Assembly (NCBI GenBank): GCA_009694125.1
Contig: SHVT01000009.1
Coordinates: 1-39,464, forward strand
DNA: 39,464 bases
From: Rhodospirillaceae bacterium
GTDB taxonomy: Bacteria > Pseudomonadota > Alphaproteobacteria > CACIAM-22H2
Reading direction: 5' to 3'
Under the pieces are notes generated by a model. That model ran no database searches, was not told where the DNA came from, and saw only the letters and a program-made list of their open reading frames with translations. Positions 1 to 8,115 of the stretch are shown here, in pieces. Within the stretch, counting starts at the first letter, position 1, and every line of letters starts with the position of its first letter. Made by a program: the position numbers and the translations under genes.

Positions 1-147
1 CATTCGATCGTCGACCTCCAGGCTGCCATCAACCGCTTCCTCGCCGAAACCAACGCCGCGCCCAGGCCCTTCACTTGGACCGCCGATCCGGACAAAATCA
101 TCGCCGCCGTCAGACGCGGGCACCAAGTGTTAGATTCGATCCACTAG
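1..147 (+). CDS. IS630-family transposase, C-terminal fragment
   Basis: The window opens inside a reading frame of 48 codons ending in TAG. Its product (HSIVDLQAAINRF, then PFTWTADPDKI and GHQVLDSIH) matches my memory of the C-terminal tail of IS630-family DDE transposases, which end in a WTADPD...ILAAV...YQVLDSIH-like block. The catalytic DDE residues lie off the window, so activity cannot be judged. The stop codon overlaps the stop of the convergent ABC permease gene by two bases, so there is no room here for the element's right terminal repeat before the neighbouring gene. The copy may therefore be a relic whose right end has been lost, or its inverted repeat lies inside the permease 3' end. 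Confidence 0.7.
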   Translation, partial: HSIVDLQAAINRFLAETNAAPRPFTWTADPDKIIAAVRRGHQVLDSIH

Positions 148-947
148 GTCTTGAGTCTGTAACCCGATGCGAACATGCGGTGCGTCAGCCACCACAGTCC
201 GATGTTGCAAGCGATGAGCACCCAAATTCCGGCGGAAAGCGAGCCGTCGGCGTGGCCCACGAAACCGTAACGAAACCCGTCGATCATGTAGAAAAAGGGG
301 TTGAGATGGGCCACGATCCGCCAGGCTTCGGGCAGACGTTCAACCGAATAGAACGTCCCCGAAAGGAAGGACAACGGCGTCACCACGAAATTGGTCAGCG
401 CCGCCAGATGATCGAATTTCTCCGACCAGATGCCGCCGACGATGCCGATCAGCGAAAGCATGAGCGAGGCGCCGACGGCGTGAAAGGCCACGAATGCCCA
501 ATCGTGAATGTGCAGGGACGAAAAGGGCAGCACCGCGAGCGCAACGGCGATACCCACGACCAGGCCCCGGGTCATGCCGCCCAGGGCAAAGCCAAAGGTC
601 AGCTCTCCGGGCGACAAGGGCGGCATCACCGTATCGACGATGTTGCCCTGAACCTTGGAGATCATCAGTGAGGACGACGTATTAACGAAGGCATTCTGGA
701 CCATCGTCATCATGATCAGGCCGGGCGCCAGGAACTCGAGGAAATCGACGTCGCCGAATCTTTGGGAAGCGCCGCCCAGCGCCAACAGGAACACCGCCAG
801 AAGCAAAAGCGCGGACACCACGGGTGCGGCGATCGTCTGGGTTCCGACCTTCCAGAAACGCCGCACTTCGCGGACATACAGCGTCCACAATCCGAGCCAA
901 TTGACCGGACCGTAACGGCGGGGAAGCGGGATCGATTGCAGCGGCAT
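144..947 (-). CDS. ABC-2 type transporter permease
   Basis: This 267-residue integral membrane protein has about six hydrophobic segments. It carries ABC-2 permease hallmarks: an N-terminal amphipathic stretch (LYVREVRRFWKV), a central FLAPGLIMMTMVQNAF segment, and the C-terminal FLSGTFYSVERLPEAW...NPFFYMIDGFRYGF signature. It should form the membrane channel of an exporter for polysaccharide, lipid or drug substrates; the substrate cannot be read from the sequence. The ATG is preceded by CGGAG at good spacing. No ATPase gene is next to it: mscS lies 42 bases upstream and an IS630 tail downstream. The partner ATPase must be elsewhere or has been lost. The C-terminus (GYRLKT) looks complete despite abutting the transposase relic. 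Confidence 0.85.
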   Translation of the reverse strand: MPLQSIPLPRRYGPVNWLGLWTLYVREVRRFWKVGTQTIAAPVVSALLLLAVFLLALGGASQRFGDVDFLEFLAPGLIMMTMVQNAFVNTSSSLMISKVQGNIVDTVMPPLSPGELTFGFALGGMTRGLVVGIAVALAVLPFSSLHIHDWAFVAFHAVGASLMLSLIGIVGGIWSEKFDHLAALTNFVVTPLSFLSGTFYSVERLPEAWRIVAHLNPFFYMIDGFRYGFVGHADGSLSAGIWVLIACNIGLWWLTHRMFASGYRLKT

Positions 948-989
948 GTTCGGCTCCGTGGGAAAACGATTGGGCGCGTGACGGCGCGA

Positions 990-3221
990 CTATCGCGCGG
1001 CGCTGGGGGTGGGCAGGGCCGGCGCGGCCGGTTCCGGCGTGATCACGATGCGGACCGTGCGCGGACCCGAAGCGAAGGCGACGCCGCGTTCGTCGAAGGC
1101 TTTCTTGAGCCGGCGCCGGAATTCGCGGGTGACGTTCCATTGCTGCGCCGGCCTGGTCTTGATCCGGGCTTTGACGATCACCGAGGAATCGCCAAAGCTG
1201 TCGATCCCGACCATTTCCGTGGGCGCCAGGATTTGCGCGGCGAACACCGGATCGGCCCGCAACCCGTCGCCGACCGCGCAAATCAAAGCGCTCACCGCTT
1301 CGTAGTCTTCCTGATAGCCGACACCGATCTGGATCACGGCGAAGGCGAAATCCTTGGTCATGTTGCGGACCGTGGTGACCGCGCTGAAGGGAACAGTGTG
1401 CACCGTGCCGGCCTCGTCGCGCAGGCGAATCGACCGAATCGACATGGCCTCGACGACCCCAGCATGGCCATCGAGATCAACGACGTCGCCCACGGCGATG
1501 ACGTCCTCCATCAAGAGCGAGACGCCGCTCAACAGGTCCTTGATCAGATTTTGCGCGCCAAAACCGATGGCCAGGCCGATCGCGCCGGCGCCGGCCAGCA
1601 AGGGCGCGATGTTGACGCCGATCTCCGACAGCACCATCAGCGTGACGAAAGTGGCGATGACGGCAAAGACGATGCGGCGCACCAGCGGCATCAGCGTCTG
1701 CGCGCGAGCCAGCCGGCGGGCCGCATCGCCGCTCGCCGTTTGGGAAAGGTACCGCTCCATCATCGCGTTGAGCGCGTCCCACAACACCAGCGCGACCAGA
1801 AGGATAAGAAGAATGTTAAAGGCGCCGCCGAGGGCGTTGCGCCCTTTGTCGGACAGCAGCCAGTCCAGCGATCCGATGCCCCAGGCCTGAAGGATGGACA
1901 GGGCGGCAAACACGTTGATCGCCGACCTGACGATGGAATGGAAAAGGTCGCGATGGCGGTTCAGCCGCTTTTGCAACGTCGGGAACCGCCGCCTGATTTC
2001 GCTGCCCAGCAGGATTTCCCGCGTGAACAAGCGGTTCACCCATTGCCCAAGAAGGCGGGCGGCGACCAGCGTCGCCAGCGTGAGCCCGGTGCCGCGCAGG
2101 ACGAATTCGAAGCCGCCGGGAACCCGCAGAACCCAGATCGCGTAAATGGCGACGACGTAAGCGATCGCCAGGATGTGCCAAACATCGGCGATGCGCTGGC
2201 GCAGCCTGCGCAGGCCGGCGAGCGCGGGTGAACCCCCGGCCGTGCGGCCGCGGATCCAGTCGGCCACGGCGGTCCGCTGCCGCAGAATCAGGAAAACCAA
2301 CATCCCCGCGACAATCAGTCCGACGGATTTGAGGATGAAATCGCGGCCCCCCGTCGGCAGGCCAAGCAACAGGCTCGCCTCGGCGGCGAAATAACCATAG
2401 ACGGTGGTGTTGGCCAGTCGATGCGCCCACCGGAATCCATATGCGGACGCGGCATCGTCAAGCGGCACCAGCCGCAGCGACGGTGTATTCGGGGCGAGCG
2501 CGATCCGCGCCAACAACAACACCGCGCGCGCCACCAGGCTGGCGTTGATCAGGCCCAGCGCGACCAACTGCGTGGTCAAATTCGGTCCGGTCAGCGGCAG
2601 CACCGAATAGGCCACCGCCGCAAAGGCGACGATGGCGGCCAAGTCGATACCGGCGCGGGCGAGCCGCAGCAGGAAACGCAGCCACAACGTTTCGGTATCG
2701 CGGTCCTCGACCGCGCGCCGGGGCCGCGCGAGCAGCCGGTGTGCGAACCGCTCGGCCAACATGCCGATGCCGATGACGACGGCGACCTTGACGATGATTT
2801 CCAGAAGGCGATTGCGGCCCTCCGGGCTCTCGGCCTGTAGCCAGACCCACATCAAAAGATTCGGCGCGTCGTTAACGAAGGCCAAGGCCGAAAACAGGCT
2901 GCGGCTGATGTCGGCGACCTGCTGCGACAGGAAGGCCAGAAGCTGCGCCCCCAGGCTGTCGGGTGGCAGCGCGATCGGCGACTCCGGCTGTTTTTGCTGG
3001 ACGGCAACCAGGGCGCGGATGTGATCGATCAGTTGCCTGCGGGCGGCTTCATCCTCGAGCGTGGCGGCCAGCGCTTCGAGTTCGGCGGGACCGGGGCCGG
3101 CGGCGGTGGTGGCAGCGGTCTGCGCCGCCGCTGTCTTTGGGGCGGCCATGGCCAGGCCCAGGAACAAGCCCAGGCCCGCCATCAACAGGAACAGGCTGGC
3201 AACATTGCGGCGGCGGATCAT
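990..3221 (-). CDS. Large MscS-family mechanosensitive ion channel
   Basis: This is a large (about 743 residues) MscS-type channel, the size class of E. coli YbiO. It starts with a signal peptide (ATG at 3221, MIRRRNVASLFLLM, cleavage near AAAQ), then a periplasmic helical region and roughly ten transmembrane segments. The conserved MscS module is near residues 530-720. The pore-lining helix is rich in Ala and Gly (LLAGAGAIGLAIGFGAQ), followed by NLIKDLLSGVSLLMED, the beta domain (VGDVVDLDGHAGVVE, SIRSIRLRD) and VPFS. Such channels release solutes on hypo-osmotic shock. Alternative in-frame starts exist at 3248 (ATG) and 3257 (GTG), but they fall inside a tandem repeat and lack a well-spaced ribosome site. 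The ABC permease follows 42 bases downstream and may be co-transcribed. Confidence 0.9.
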   Translation of the reverse strand: MIRRRNVASLFLLMAGLGLFLGLAMAAPKTAAAQTAATTAAGPGPAELEALAATLEDEAARRQLIDHIRALVAVQQKQPESPIALPPDSLGAQLLAFLSQQVADISRSLFSALAFVNDAPNLLMWVWLQAESPEGRNRLLEIIVKVAVVIGIGMLAERFAHRLLARPRRAVEDRDTETLWLRFLLRLARAGIDLAAIVAFAAVAYSVLPLTGPNLTTQLVALGLINASLVARAVLLLARIALAPNTPSLRLVPLDDAASAYGFRWAHRLANTTVYGYFAAEASLLLGLPTGGRDFILKSVGLIVAGMLVFLILRQRTAVADWIRGRTAGGSPALAGLRRLRQRIADVWHILAIAYVVAIYAIWVLRVPGGFEFVLRGTGLTLATLVAARLLGQWVNRLFTREILLGSEIRRRFPTLQKRLNRHRDLFHSIVRSAINVFAALSILQAWGIGSLDWLLSDKGRNALGGAFNILLILLVALVLWDALNAMMERYLSQTASGDAARRLARAQTLMPLVRRIVFAVIATFVTLMVLSEIGVNIAPLLAGAGAIGLAIGFGAQNLIKDLLSGVSLLMEDVIAVGDVVDLDGHAGVVEAMSIRSIRLRDEAGTVHTVPFSAVTTVRNMTKDFAFAVIQIGVGYQEDYEAVSALICAVGDGLRADPVFAAQILAPTEMVGIDSFGDSSVIVKARIKTRPAQQWNVTREFRRRLKKAFDERGVAFASGPRTVRIVITPEPAAPALPTPSAAR

Positions 3222-3245
3222 GCGCCAGAACCTAATCGCTTCCGT

Positions 3246-3295
3246 CATTCCTGTCACAAGCGACCGCTGGCATTCTTGTCACGAGCGACCGCTGG
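3246..3295. repeat. 25-bp tandem direct repeat, two copies
   Basis: Two head-to-tail 25-base units lie at 3246-3270 and 3271-3295 and differ at two positions. Each contains TGTCAC followed by AGCGACCGCTGG. They lie between the divergent mscS and the sulfite-oxidase-like gene, overlapping possible upstream starts of mscS. The spacing of about 2.5 helical turns would put both copies on nearly opposite DNA faces. They could be paired operator sites or a simple duplication; nothing decides between these. Confidence 0.75.
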
Positions 3296-3391
3296 CAATT
3301 CCAGATCAACGCGATGTGACGGAAACAACGCCTTTCCAGCGGGCACATTCGCGCTATCCTGAGGTCGAGTGTTGGCGGTAGGAGACAAACC

Positions 3392-4057
3392 ATGCCCGAA
3401 GATTCCCGCTTGGGCGGCAAAGACCGGCAGAAGCTGGTCGAGGCCAAGCAGAAATGGGCTCAAGAGGGTCGGCTGCTCACCGGCAAGGCGGCCGATGGGG
3501 CGCGCCCGCGCCTGCCGCCGGGCCAGCGCCATGTGACCAATTGGCCGATCCTCGATCTCGGCTTTCAGGTGAAGATCGAGTCGTTTCGCTGGCGGCTGGT
3601 CGTCGACGGCGCCGTCGAGAACCAATTGAACTGGGGCTGGCTCGAATTTCGGACCCAACCCCAGGTCCAGGACGTGTCCGATATTCACTGCGTTACGTCA
3701 TGGAGCCGTTACGACAATCATTGGGAAGGCGTGTCGGCGAAACACCTGCTGTCCGTGGTCAGGCCGCATGACAGCGTGAAGTTCGTCATCGCCCATAGTT
3801 ATGACGGCTATACGACGAATATCCCGCTTGCCCAGTTCGCCGATTCCGACGTCTTGCTCGCCCATTCCTGGGAGGGTAAGCCGATTCATTCGGACCATGG
3901 CGGGCCGATGCGGCTGATCGTGCCCAAGCTGTATTTTTGGAAAAGCGCGAAATGGGTGCGCCGGCTCGAATTTACGATTCAAGACCGACCCGGTTTCTGG
4001 GAGGCTCGGGGCTATCATAATCACGGGGATCCGTGGAAAGAGGAGCGATATGGCTAA
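3392..4057 (+). CDS. Sulfite-oxidase-fold molybdopterin-dependent oxidoreductase
   Basis: This 221-residue protein belongs to the oxidoreductase molybdopterin-binding superfamily (sulfite oxidase / MsrP-like, COG2041). Visible family features are the entry segment HVTNWPILDLGF, the IHCVTSWSRYDNHWEGV block, in which Cys100 is the expected molybdenum ligand, and KSAKWVRRLEF near the end. Unlike MsrP it has no Tat signal, so it appears cytoplasmic, and it is a minimal single-domain form without a haem or dimerisation domain. The substrate is unknown. Its last eight bases overlap the start of the glutathione peroxidase gene, which suggests translational coupling and a shared role, perhaps in oxidative-damage repair (inference). 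Confidence 0.85.
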   Translation: MPEDSRLGGKDRQKLVEAKQKWAQEGRLLTGKAADGARPRLPPGQRHVTNWPILDLGFQVKIESFRWRLVVDGAVENQLNWGWLEFRTQPQVQDVSDIHCVTSWSRYDNHWEGVSAKHLLSVVRPHDSVKFVIAHSYDGYTTNIPLAQFADSDVLLAHSWEGKPIHSDHGGPMRLIVPKLYFWKSAKWVRRLEFTIQDRPGFWEARGYHNHGDPWKEERYG

Positions 4058-4610
4058 GTTAATGGTTCGGCTCGCGTTGCGGGCGGGAGCGGTGGTTTGC
4101 TTGGCGCTGGTTTCGATGGGGGCGATGGCGATGAACGCTCACGATTTCACCTTTCCGTCGATCGATGGCGGCGACCTCGCGCTGAAGGACTACAAGGGCA
4201 AACCCGTCCTTGTGGTCAACACGGCGTCCTTCTGCGGGTATACCGGCCAATACGAGACCTTGCAGGCCTTGTGGGAAAAATACCGGGCCAAGGACCTGGT
4301 CGTGGTCGGCGTTCCGTCGAACGATTTCGGCGGGCAAGAGCCGGGCAGCAAGGCCGAGATCAAGCAATTCTGCGAAGCCAATTTCGGCGTCACATTCCCG
4401 ATGACCGACAAGCAGGTCGTAGCCGGCTCCGCCGCCCATCCCTTTTACCGCTGGATCGCGGCCCAGCTTGGCGACGCCGGCTCGCCACAATGGAATTTCC
4501 ACAAATACCTGATCGGCGGCGACGGCGCGCTGATCGGGGCATGGCCATCGGATGTGGAGCCGACTTCGCGGGAAGTAACTCAGGCGGTGGACGCGGCTCT
4601 GCGCCGCTGA
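4050..4610 (+). CDS. Glutathione peroxidase family protein, secreted
   Basis: This 186-residue thiol peroxidase of the glutathione peroxidase family reduces hydroperoxides. The catalytic tetrad is present: Cys62 (NTASFCGYT, cysteine not selenocysteine), Gln96 (NDFGGQEPG), Trp148 and Asn149 (PQWNF). A typical signal peptide precedes the domain (hydrophobic core AGAVVCLALVSMGAMA, cleavage near residue 27), so it acts in the periplasm, which is less usual for bacterial members. The ATG at 4050 overlaps the previous gene by eight bases; an in-frame ATG at 4062 is an alternative start. It converges on cobB with a 39-base gap in which I see no clear terminator. Confidence 0.92.
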   Translation: MAKLMVRLALRAGAVVCLALVSMGAMAMNAHDFTFPSIDGGDLALKDYKGKPVLVVNTASFCGYTGQYETLQALWEKYRAKDLVVVGVPSNDFGGQEPGSKAEIKQFCEANFGVTFPMTDKQVVAGSAAHPFYRWIAAQLGDAGSPQWNFHKYLIGGDGALIGAWPSDVEPTSREVTQAVDAALRR

Positions 4611-4649
4611 TCGGCGACGGCGGGATCGGCGCCGCCGGCAGCGATCGTT

Positions 4650-5975
4650 TTACGCGGCGTCGATCAAGTGAATGAAGGAGCCGGCGACGCTGCCCTCTAC
4701 CCGGCCGGCATCGGGCAATGACTGGCCGGTCGAATCGGCGACCTTGAACAAGGGATCGCCCGGCCCTTCGCGCAGCACCGTCGCGTAGTGGAATTCATGG
4801 CCGCGAAAATGGGCGCCGATCTCGCCCAGGGCGCAAGGCCCGGCCACTTCGACCTGCCGGTAGCCGAGATGAAGGCGGCGCTCGGCAAAGGACGTCTCGA
4901 CCGGCAGCAGACCGGCCATGGCGTGGCGGTGCCCGTCGGGGGCGGTTAATGTCCGACCCAACACCATGTAACCGCCGCATTCTCCGTAGATCGCCGCGCG
5001 TCCGCGCGCCGCGCCGCGCAGGCCCTCGAGGAAGCGGGAATTGGCGGCGAGTTGGCCGGCGTGCAGCTCGGGATAACCACCGGGCAGATAGACGGCATCC
5101 GCACGATCATCCGGCGCCTCATCGGCCAGCGGCGAAAAGGGAATGATTTCGGCGCCGGCCGCGTGCCATCCGGCCAAAATCGCTGGATAGGTAAAGGAAA
5201 AGGCAGTGTCCGCGGCCACGGCCATGCGCTGGCCGAGCGGCGGCAGCGGCCGCGCCGGCGCCGCGCCGGCATTCTTGGCCAGGGGACTGGTTCGGGCGAT
5301 GGCGGCGATGGCGGCGAGGTCGAGAACCGGCGCGATGGCGTCGGCGGCGGCATCGAGCCGGGCGCCGAGTTCGGCGTGTTCCCGCGCCTGAACCAGGCCC
5401 AGATGCCGCTCCGGCAACGCCAGCCGGGCGTCGCGCGGGACGAAGCCCAAGACGGGTACGCCGGGGGCGATGTGTTGCATGGCGTGGCGCAGAATTGATT
5501 CATGGCGGGACCCGCCGACGCGGTTGAAGACAACACCGGCGATGGTCGTGTTCGGCTGCAAACCCACGAAACCGCGGACGACGGCGGCCGCGGAGGCGCC
5601 CTGGCCCCGGGTGTCGACGACCAACAAGACCGGCCAGCCGGTCAGGGCGGCGATGTCCGCAGTCGAACCGCCGCCGCCTTCGGCGCCGTCGAACAAACCC
5701 ATCGCGCCCTCGCAGAGCACCAAGACGCCGCACGAGACATCGCCGACCAGCCGGCTCAACGTCGCCGGCCGCATCGCCCAGGCATCGAGATTGAGACAGG
5801 GCCGTCCACTGGCTGCCGCCAGGAAACCCGAATCGATATAGTCGGGGCCGCATTTCGCCGCCACCGTCTCGCTTCCGGCGCGCGCCAGTAGGCGCAGCAG
5901 GGCGAGGGTCACGATGGTCTTGCCGCTTCCCGAGGCCGGGGCGGCGACGATTAGCCCCCTGCCGCGCGTCGCCAC
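4650..5975 (-). CDS. cobB: Cobyrinic / hydrogenobyrinic acid a,c-diamide synthase
   Basis: This 441-residue enzyme makes the a,c-diamide of (hydrogeno)cobyrinic acid from glutamine and ATP (CobB/CbiA family). The N-terminal P-loop-like ATP site is VAAPASGSGKT (residues 10-20), followed by KCGPDYIDSGF and CEGAMGLFDG. The C-terminal class I glutamine amidotransferase domain has YLPGGYPELH and the nucleophile Cys333 in YGECGGYMVLG. Length is normal for the family. It is last in a minus-strand operon after cobA, a lipoprotein gene and a SCO1 gene, with only seven bases separating it from the SCO1 stop. Confidence 0.95.
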   Translation of the reverse strand: MATRGRGLIVAAPASGSGKTIVTLALLRLLARAGSETVAAKCGPDYIDSGFLAAASGRPCLNLDAWAMRPATLSRLVGDVSCGVLVLCEGAMGLFDGAEGGGGSTADIAALTGWPVLLVVDTRGQGASAAAVVRGFVGLQPNTTIAGVVFNRVGGSRHESILRHAMQHIAPGVPVLGFVPRDARLALPERHLGLVQAREHAELGARLDAAADAIAPVLDLAAIAAIARTSPLAKNAGAAPARPLPPLGQRMAVAADTAFSFTYPAILAGWHAAGAEIIPFSPLADEAPDDRADAVYLPGGYPELHAGQLAANSRFLEGLRGAARGRAAIYGECGGYMVLGRTLTAPDGHRHAMAGLLPVETSFAERRLHLGYRQVEVAGPCALGEIGAHFRGHEFHYATVLREGPGDPLFKVADSTGQSLPDAGRVEGSVAGSFIHLIDAA

Positions 5976-5982
5976 GGCGGCG

Positions 5983-6609
5983 TCACAGATTATCGCGCAA
6001 AGCTACCGCGATGCGGTCGGCTGGCACGTCGGGGCGAAAATGAGTCAGGTATTTTCCGTTCGATCCCATCAGATAGATAAAGGTGGAATGGTCCATCATG
6101 TAGTCGGGATCGCCCGGCGCCGTGGCCGCCGATTTCGCGTAGTAGACGCGATAGGCGCGCGCCGCCTCCGCCACCTGCTCGGCGGTCCCGGTGAGCGCCA
6201 GCAGCAGCGGATGGAAATGCGCGGCATAGTCTTTCAGTCTTTGCGGCGTGTCGCGCGCCGGATCGATGGTGATCAGGATCGGTTGAACCCGCGGCGCGTC
6301 ATCGCCGATCAGGTCGAGCGCGTCGCTCATGACCTGTAGGCTCGTGGGACAGGCATCGGGGCAATAGGTGAAGCCGAAATACACCAGCATGAGCCGCCCG
6401 CGAAATTCGGCGTCCTGGCGGGTCATGCCGTTTTGGTCGACCAGGGTGAATGGACCGCCGATCAACGAGACACCGGTCGCCGCACCCTCGCGCAGGACGG
6501 TGACGATCGGCGCCTCCGACGGGTAGAGCACCAGCCGCGCCAGCAGCCCGACGCCGCCGCCGATCAGAACAGCGAGCAGGACGGCCAGGATGCGTGTGTA
6601 CCCGGTCAC
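5983..6609 (-). CDS. SCO1/SenC family copper chaperone
   Basis: This 208-residue SCO1/SenC protein has one N-terminal membrane anchor (residues 6-28) and a thioredoxin-like periplasmic domain. Copper-binding residues are intact: Cys83 and Cys87 in TYCPDACPTS and His174 in MMDHSTFIYL. Such proteins deliver copper to, or maintain thiols of, the CuA site of cytochrome c oxidase. I chose the GTG at 6609 because it overlaps the upstream lipoprotein stop in a GTGA arrangement and leaves the membrane anchor at the N-terminus; the reading frame is open further upstream but encodes Arg/Pro-rich sequence typical of a shadow frame. Its place between cobA and cobB is unusual, and no oxidase gene is nearby. 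Confidence 0.9.
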   Translation of the reverse strand: MTGYTRILAVLLAVLIGGGVGLLARLVLYPSEAPIVTVLREGAATGVSLIGGPFTLVDQNGMTRQDAEFRGRLMLVYFGFTYCPDACPTSLQVMSDALDLIGDDAPRVQPILITIDPARDTPQRLKDYAAHFHPLLLALTGTAEQVAEAARAYRVYYAKSAATAPGDPDYMMDHSTFIYLMGSNGKYLTHFRPDVPADRIAVALRDNL

Positions 6610-6890
6610 GGCCCGCGCCCCGAATTCACGCGCACCTGCCGATACCCCAGCGCCTCCAAGCAGGTGCGATAGATCTGCCCCTGGCTGCGGTCGATCGGGC
6701 GTTCCTCGCGGCGGCCGCCGGACATGAAATCGAAATCGCCGGCGCGGTCGAGGCAATCGGCCCGGTCGCGGCGGAAATCGTCCGGTCCGGCGCCCTCGCG
6801 CACCCATTGCAGGCCTGAGGGCGCGCAGGCCGAAACAAGAAGGAGTGCGGCGCCCGACAACACGGCGCGCAGGTGGGAAAGGTGTCTCAC
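6606..6890 (-). CDS. Small putative lipoprotein
   Basis: This predicted 94-residue protein has a short basic start, a hydrophobic core and a lipobox ending at Cys22 (LLLVSAC), so it is probably lipid-anchored. The mature part is charged and contains two further cysteines (RADCLDRAGDF and RTCLEALGYRQV), which could form a disulfide. I do not recognise the family. Both ends support it as a real gene: its GTG start overlaps the cobA stop and its TGA overlaps the SCO1 GTG start, each by four bases. The tight coupling suggests co-translation with cobA and the SCO1 gene; a link to copper or envelope redox work is only inference. Confidence 0.72.
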   Translation of the reverse strand: MRHLSHLRAVLSGAALLLVSACAPSGLQWVREGAGPDDFRRDRADCLDRAGDFDFMSGGRREERPIDRSQGQIYRTCLEALGYRQVRVNSGRGP

Positions 6891-7729
6891 ACGCTTTTCC
6901 GCCGATGCCGGTTGCGGAGCGGATCGGCGTCGAGAACCCGCCCGGACAGCGCGCCGATCCAGTCGAGCCCCGCGCGCAGCCGCACCGTCTCGCCGACGAC
7001 GATCAACGCCGGCGGCTCGATGTGGTGCGCCGTGGCATCCGCGGCGCAGGAATCCAGCGTCGTTTCCAGCACACGCTGATCCGGCGTCGCGGCCTTGCTG
7101 ACGATGGCGACCGGTTCGGTGCCCGGACGTCCCGCCGCGATCAGTCGCGCGGCGATCCGGTCGATGTGTTTGAGGGCCATGTAGATCACCAGGACAGGCG
7201 CGCCGCGCGACAGCGCGGTCCAGTCCACGTCGTCGGGAACGTCGCCGCCTGCGGCGTGGCCGGTGACGAAGGTGACCGCGGCGTTGGTGTCGCGATGCGT
7301 GACCGGGATGCCGGCATAGGCAAGTCCTCCGATGGCGGCGGTGATTCCGGGCACCAGCCGGAAGGGAATGCCGGCGGCGACCAGCGCCAGGGCCTCTTCG
7401 CCGCCGCGGCCGAATACGAACGGATCGCCGCCCTTGAGTCGGAGCACGCGGAGTTTGCGGCGCGCGAGTTGAATCAGCCGTCCCGAGATGTTGGGCTGTT
7501 TGGCCGAAGGTTTGCCGCCGCGTTTGCCCGCATATTCCAGGCGTGCGCCCGGCCGCGCGAGTTTCAGGATGCGCGGATCGACGAGCGCGTCGTAGACGAT
7601 CGCGTCGGCCGAGCGCAGCGCGTGATGGGCGAGCAACGTCAGCAATCCGGGCTCGCCCGGTCCGGCGCCGACCAGCCAAACCCATCCGCCCTCGAACACC
7701 GGCAAATCGATCGTCGAATTGTCGTTCAT
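6887..7729 (-). CDS. cobA: Uroporphyrinogen-III C-methyltransferase (SUMT)
   Basis: This 280-residue enzyme transfers two SAM methyl groups to uroporphyrinogen III (C2 and C7) to give precorrin-2, the entry to cobalamin and sirohaem. It shows all tetrapyrrole methylase landmarks: LVGAGPGEPGLLTLLA near residue 19, VYDALVDPRIL, RLKGGDPFVFGRGGEEA near residue 97, the PGITAAIGG loop, GIPVTHRD, and VIYMALKHI. There is no fused CysG-type dehydrogenase/ferrochelatase domain or uroporphyrinogen synthase. It is first in the minus-strand operon cobA-lipoprotein-SCO1-cobB and is divergent from the methyltransferase/ATP-grasp gene. Confidence 0.95.
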   Translation of the reverse strand: MNDNSTIDLPVFEGGWVWLVGAGPGEPGLLTLLAHHALRSADAIVYDALVDPRILKLARPGARLEYAGKRGGKPSAKQPNISGRLIQLARRKLRVLRLKGGDPFVFGRGGEEALALVAAGIPFRLVPGITAAIGGLAYAGIPVTHRDTNAAVTFVTGHAAGGDVPDDVDWTALSRGAPVLVIYMALKHIDRIAARLIAAGRPGTEPVAIVSKAATPDQRVLETTLDSCAADATAHHIEPPALIVVGETVRLRAGLDWIGALSGRVLDADPLRNRHRRKSV

Positions 7730-8115
7730 CGCGTCAGCCTATACCGGCTTTTGGGCGAAACATAGGCGGCCGAATCTTCGCGTTCCACCGTGCGATCGGC
7801 TCGCCCACCGTGACCCATCGGCCGCACTCTTCAATTTTTTGTGTCGCCCGCCTCGAATCTTTTCCGAACCGCTTGACGGCCGTCCGACCGCGACGTTAAG
7901 TAGCGGCTCGACGAACGTGCGCGAGAATGCCTCGTCAATCACCCGATCCCGACCCTGGGAGTAGTCTGCCGCCGCCGGCCGAATTACGGTCGGAGGCGGC
8001 CATAGACCCATCATCCGCTTCGTTGCACGAAGCCGGCCTGGGCGGGCGCGCGTCCGACGCTTTTTCCGGCGAAGCCGGTCTCCCCTCCCCATCAACCCGA
8101 AAACGCGAGCGCGCA
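7730..8115. other. Gene-free divergent region between cobA and the methyltransferase/ATP-grasp gene
   Basis: These 386 bases must contain the promoters for both divergent units. I see no recognisable cobalamin riboswitch (no conserved B12-box core) and no clear sigma-70 pair. A short perfect hairpin, GCTTCG with loop TTGCA and CGAAGC, lies at 8017-8033. The plus frame is open back to 7927, but the extra 63 residues are low-complexity and unlike a conserved N-terminus. Confidence 0.5.

Noticed and set aside
682-1281. Minus-strand open frame across the permease/mscS junction
   Set aside because: It is in a different frame from both clear genes and encodes Arg-rich sequence without motifs.
7927-8115. 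N-terminal extension of the methyltransferase/ATP-grasp protein
   Set aside because: The 63 added residues are Pro/Ser/Ala-rich, without similarity to the domain, and ATG 8116 begins a sensible leader.
7730-8115. Possible cobalamin riboswitch before cobA or the neighbour
   Set aside because: I could not find the conserved B12-box core or the expected flanking helices here, nor in the 66-base gap before cbiX/cbiB. A covariance-model scan would be decisive.
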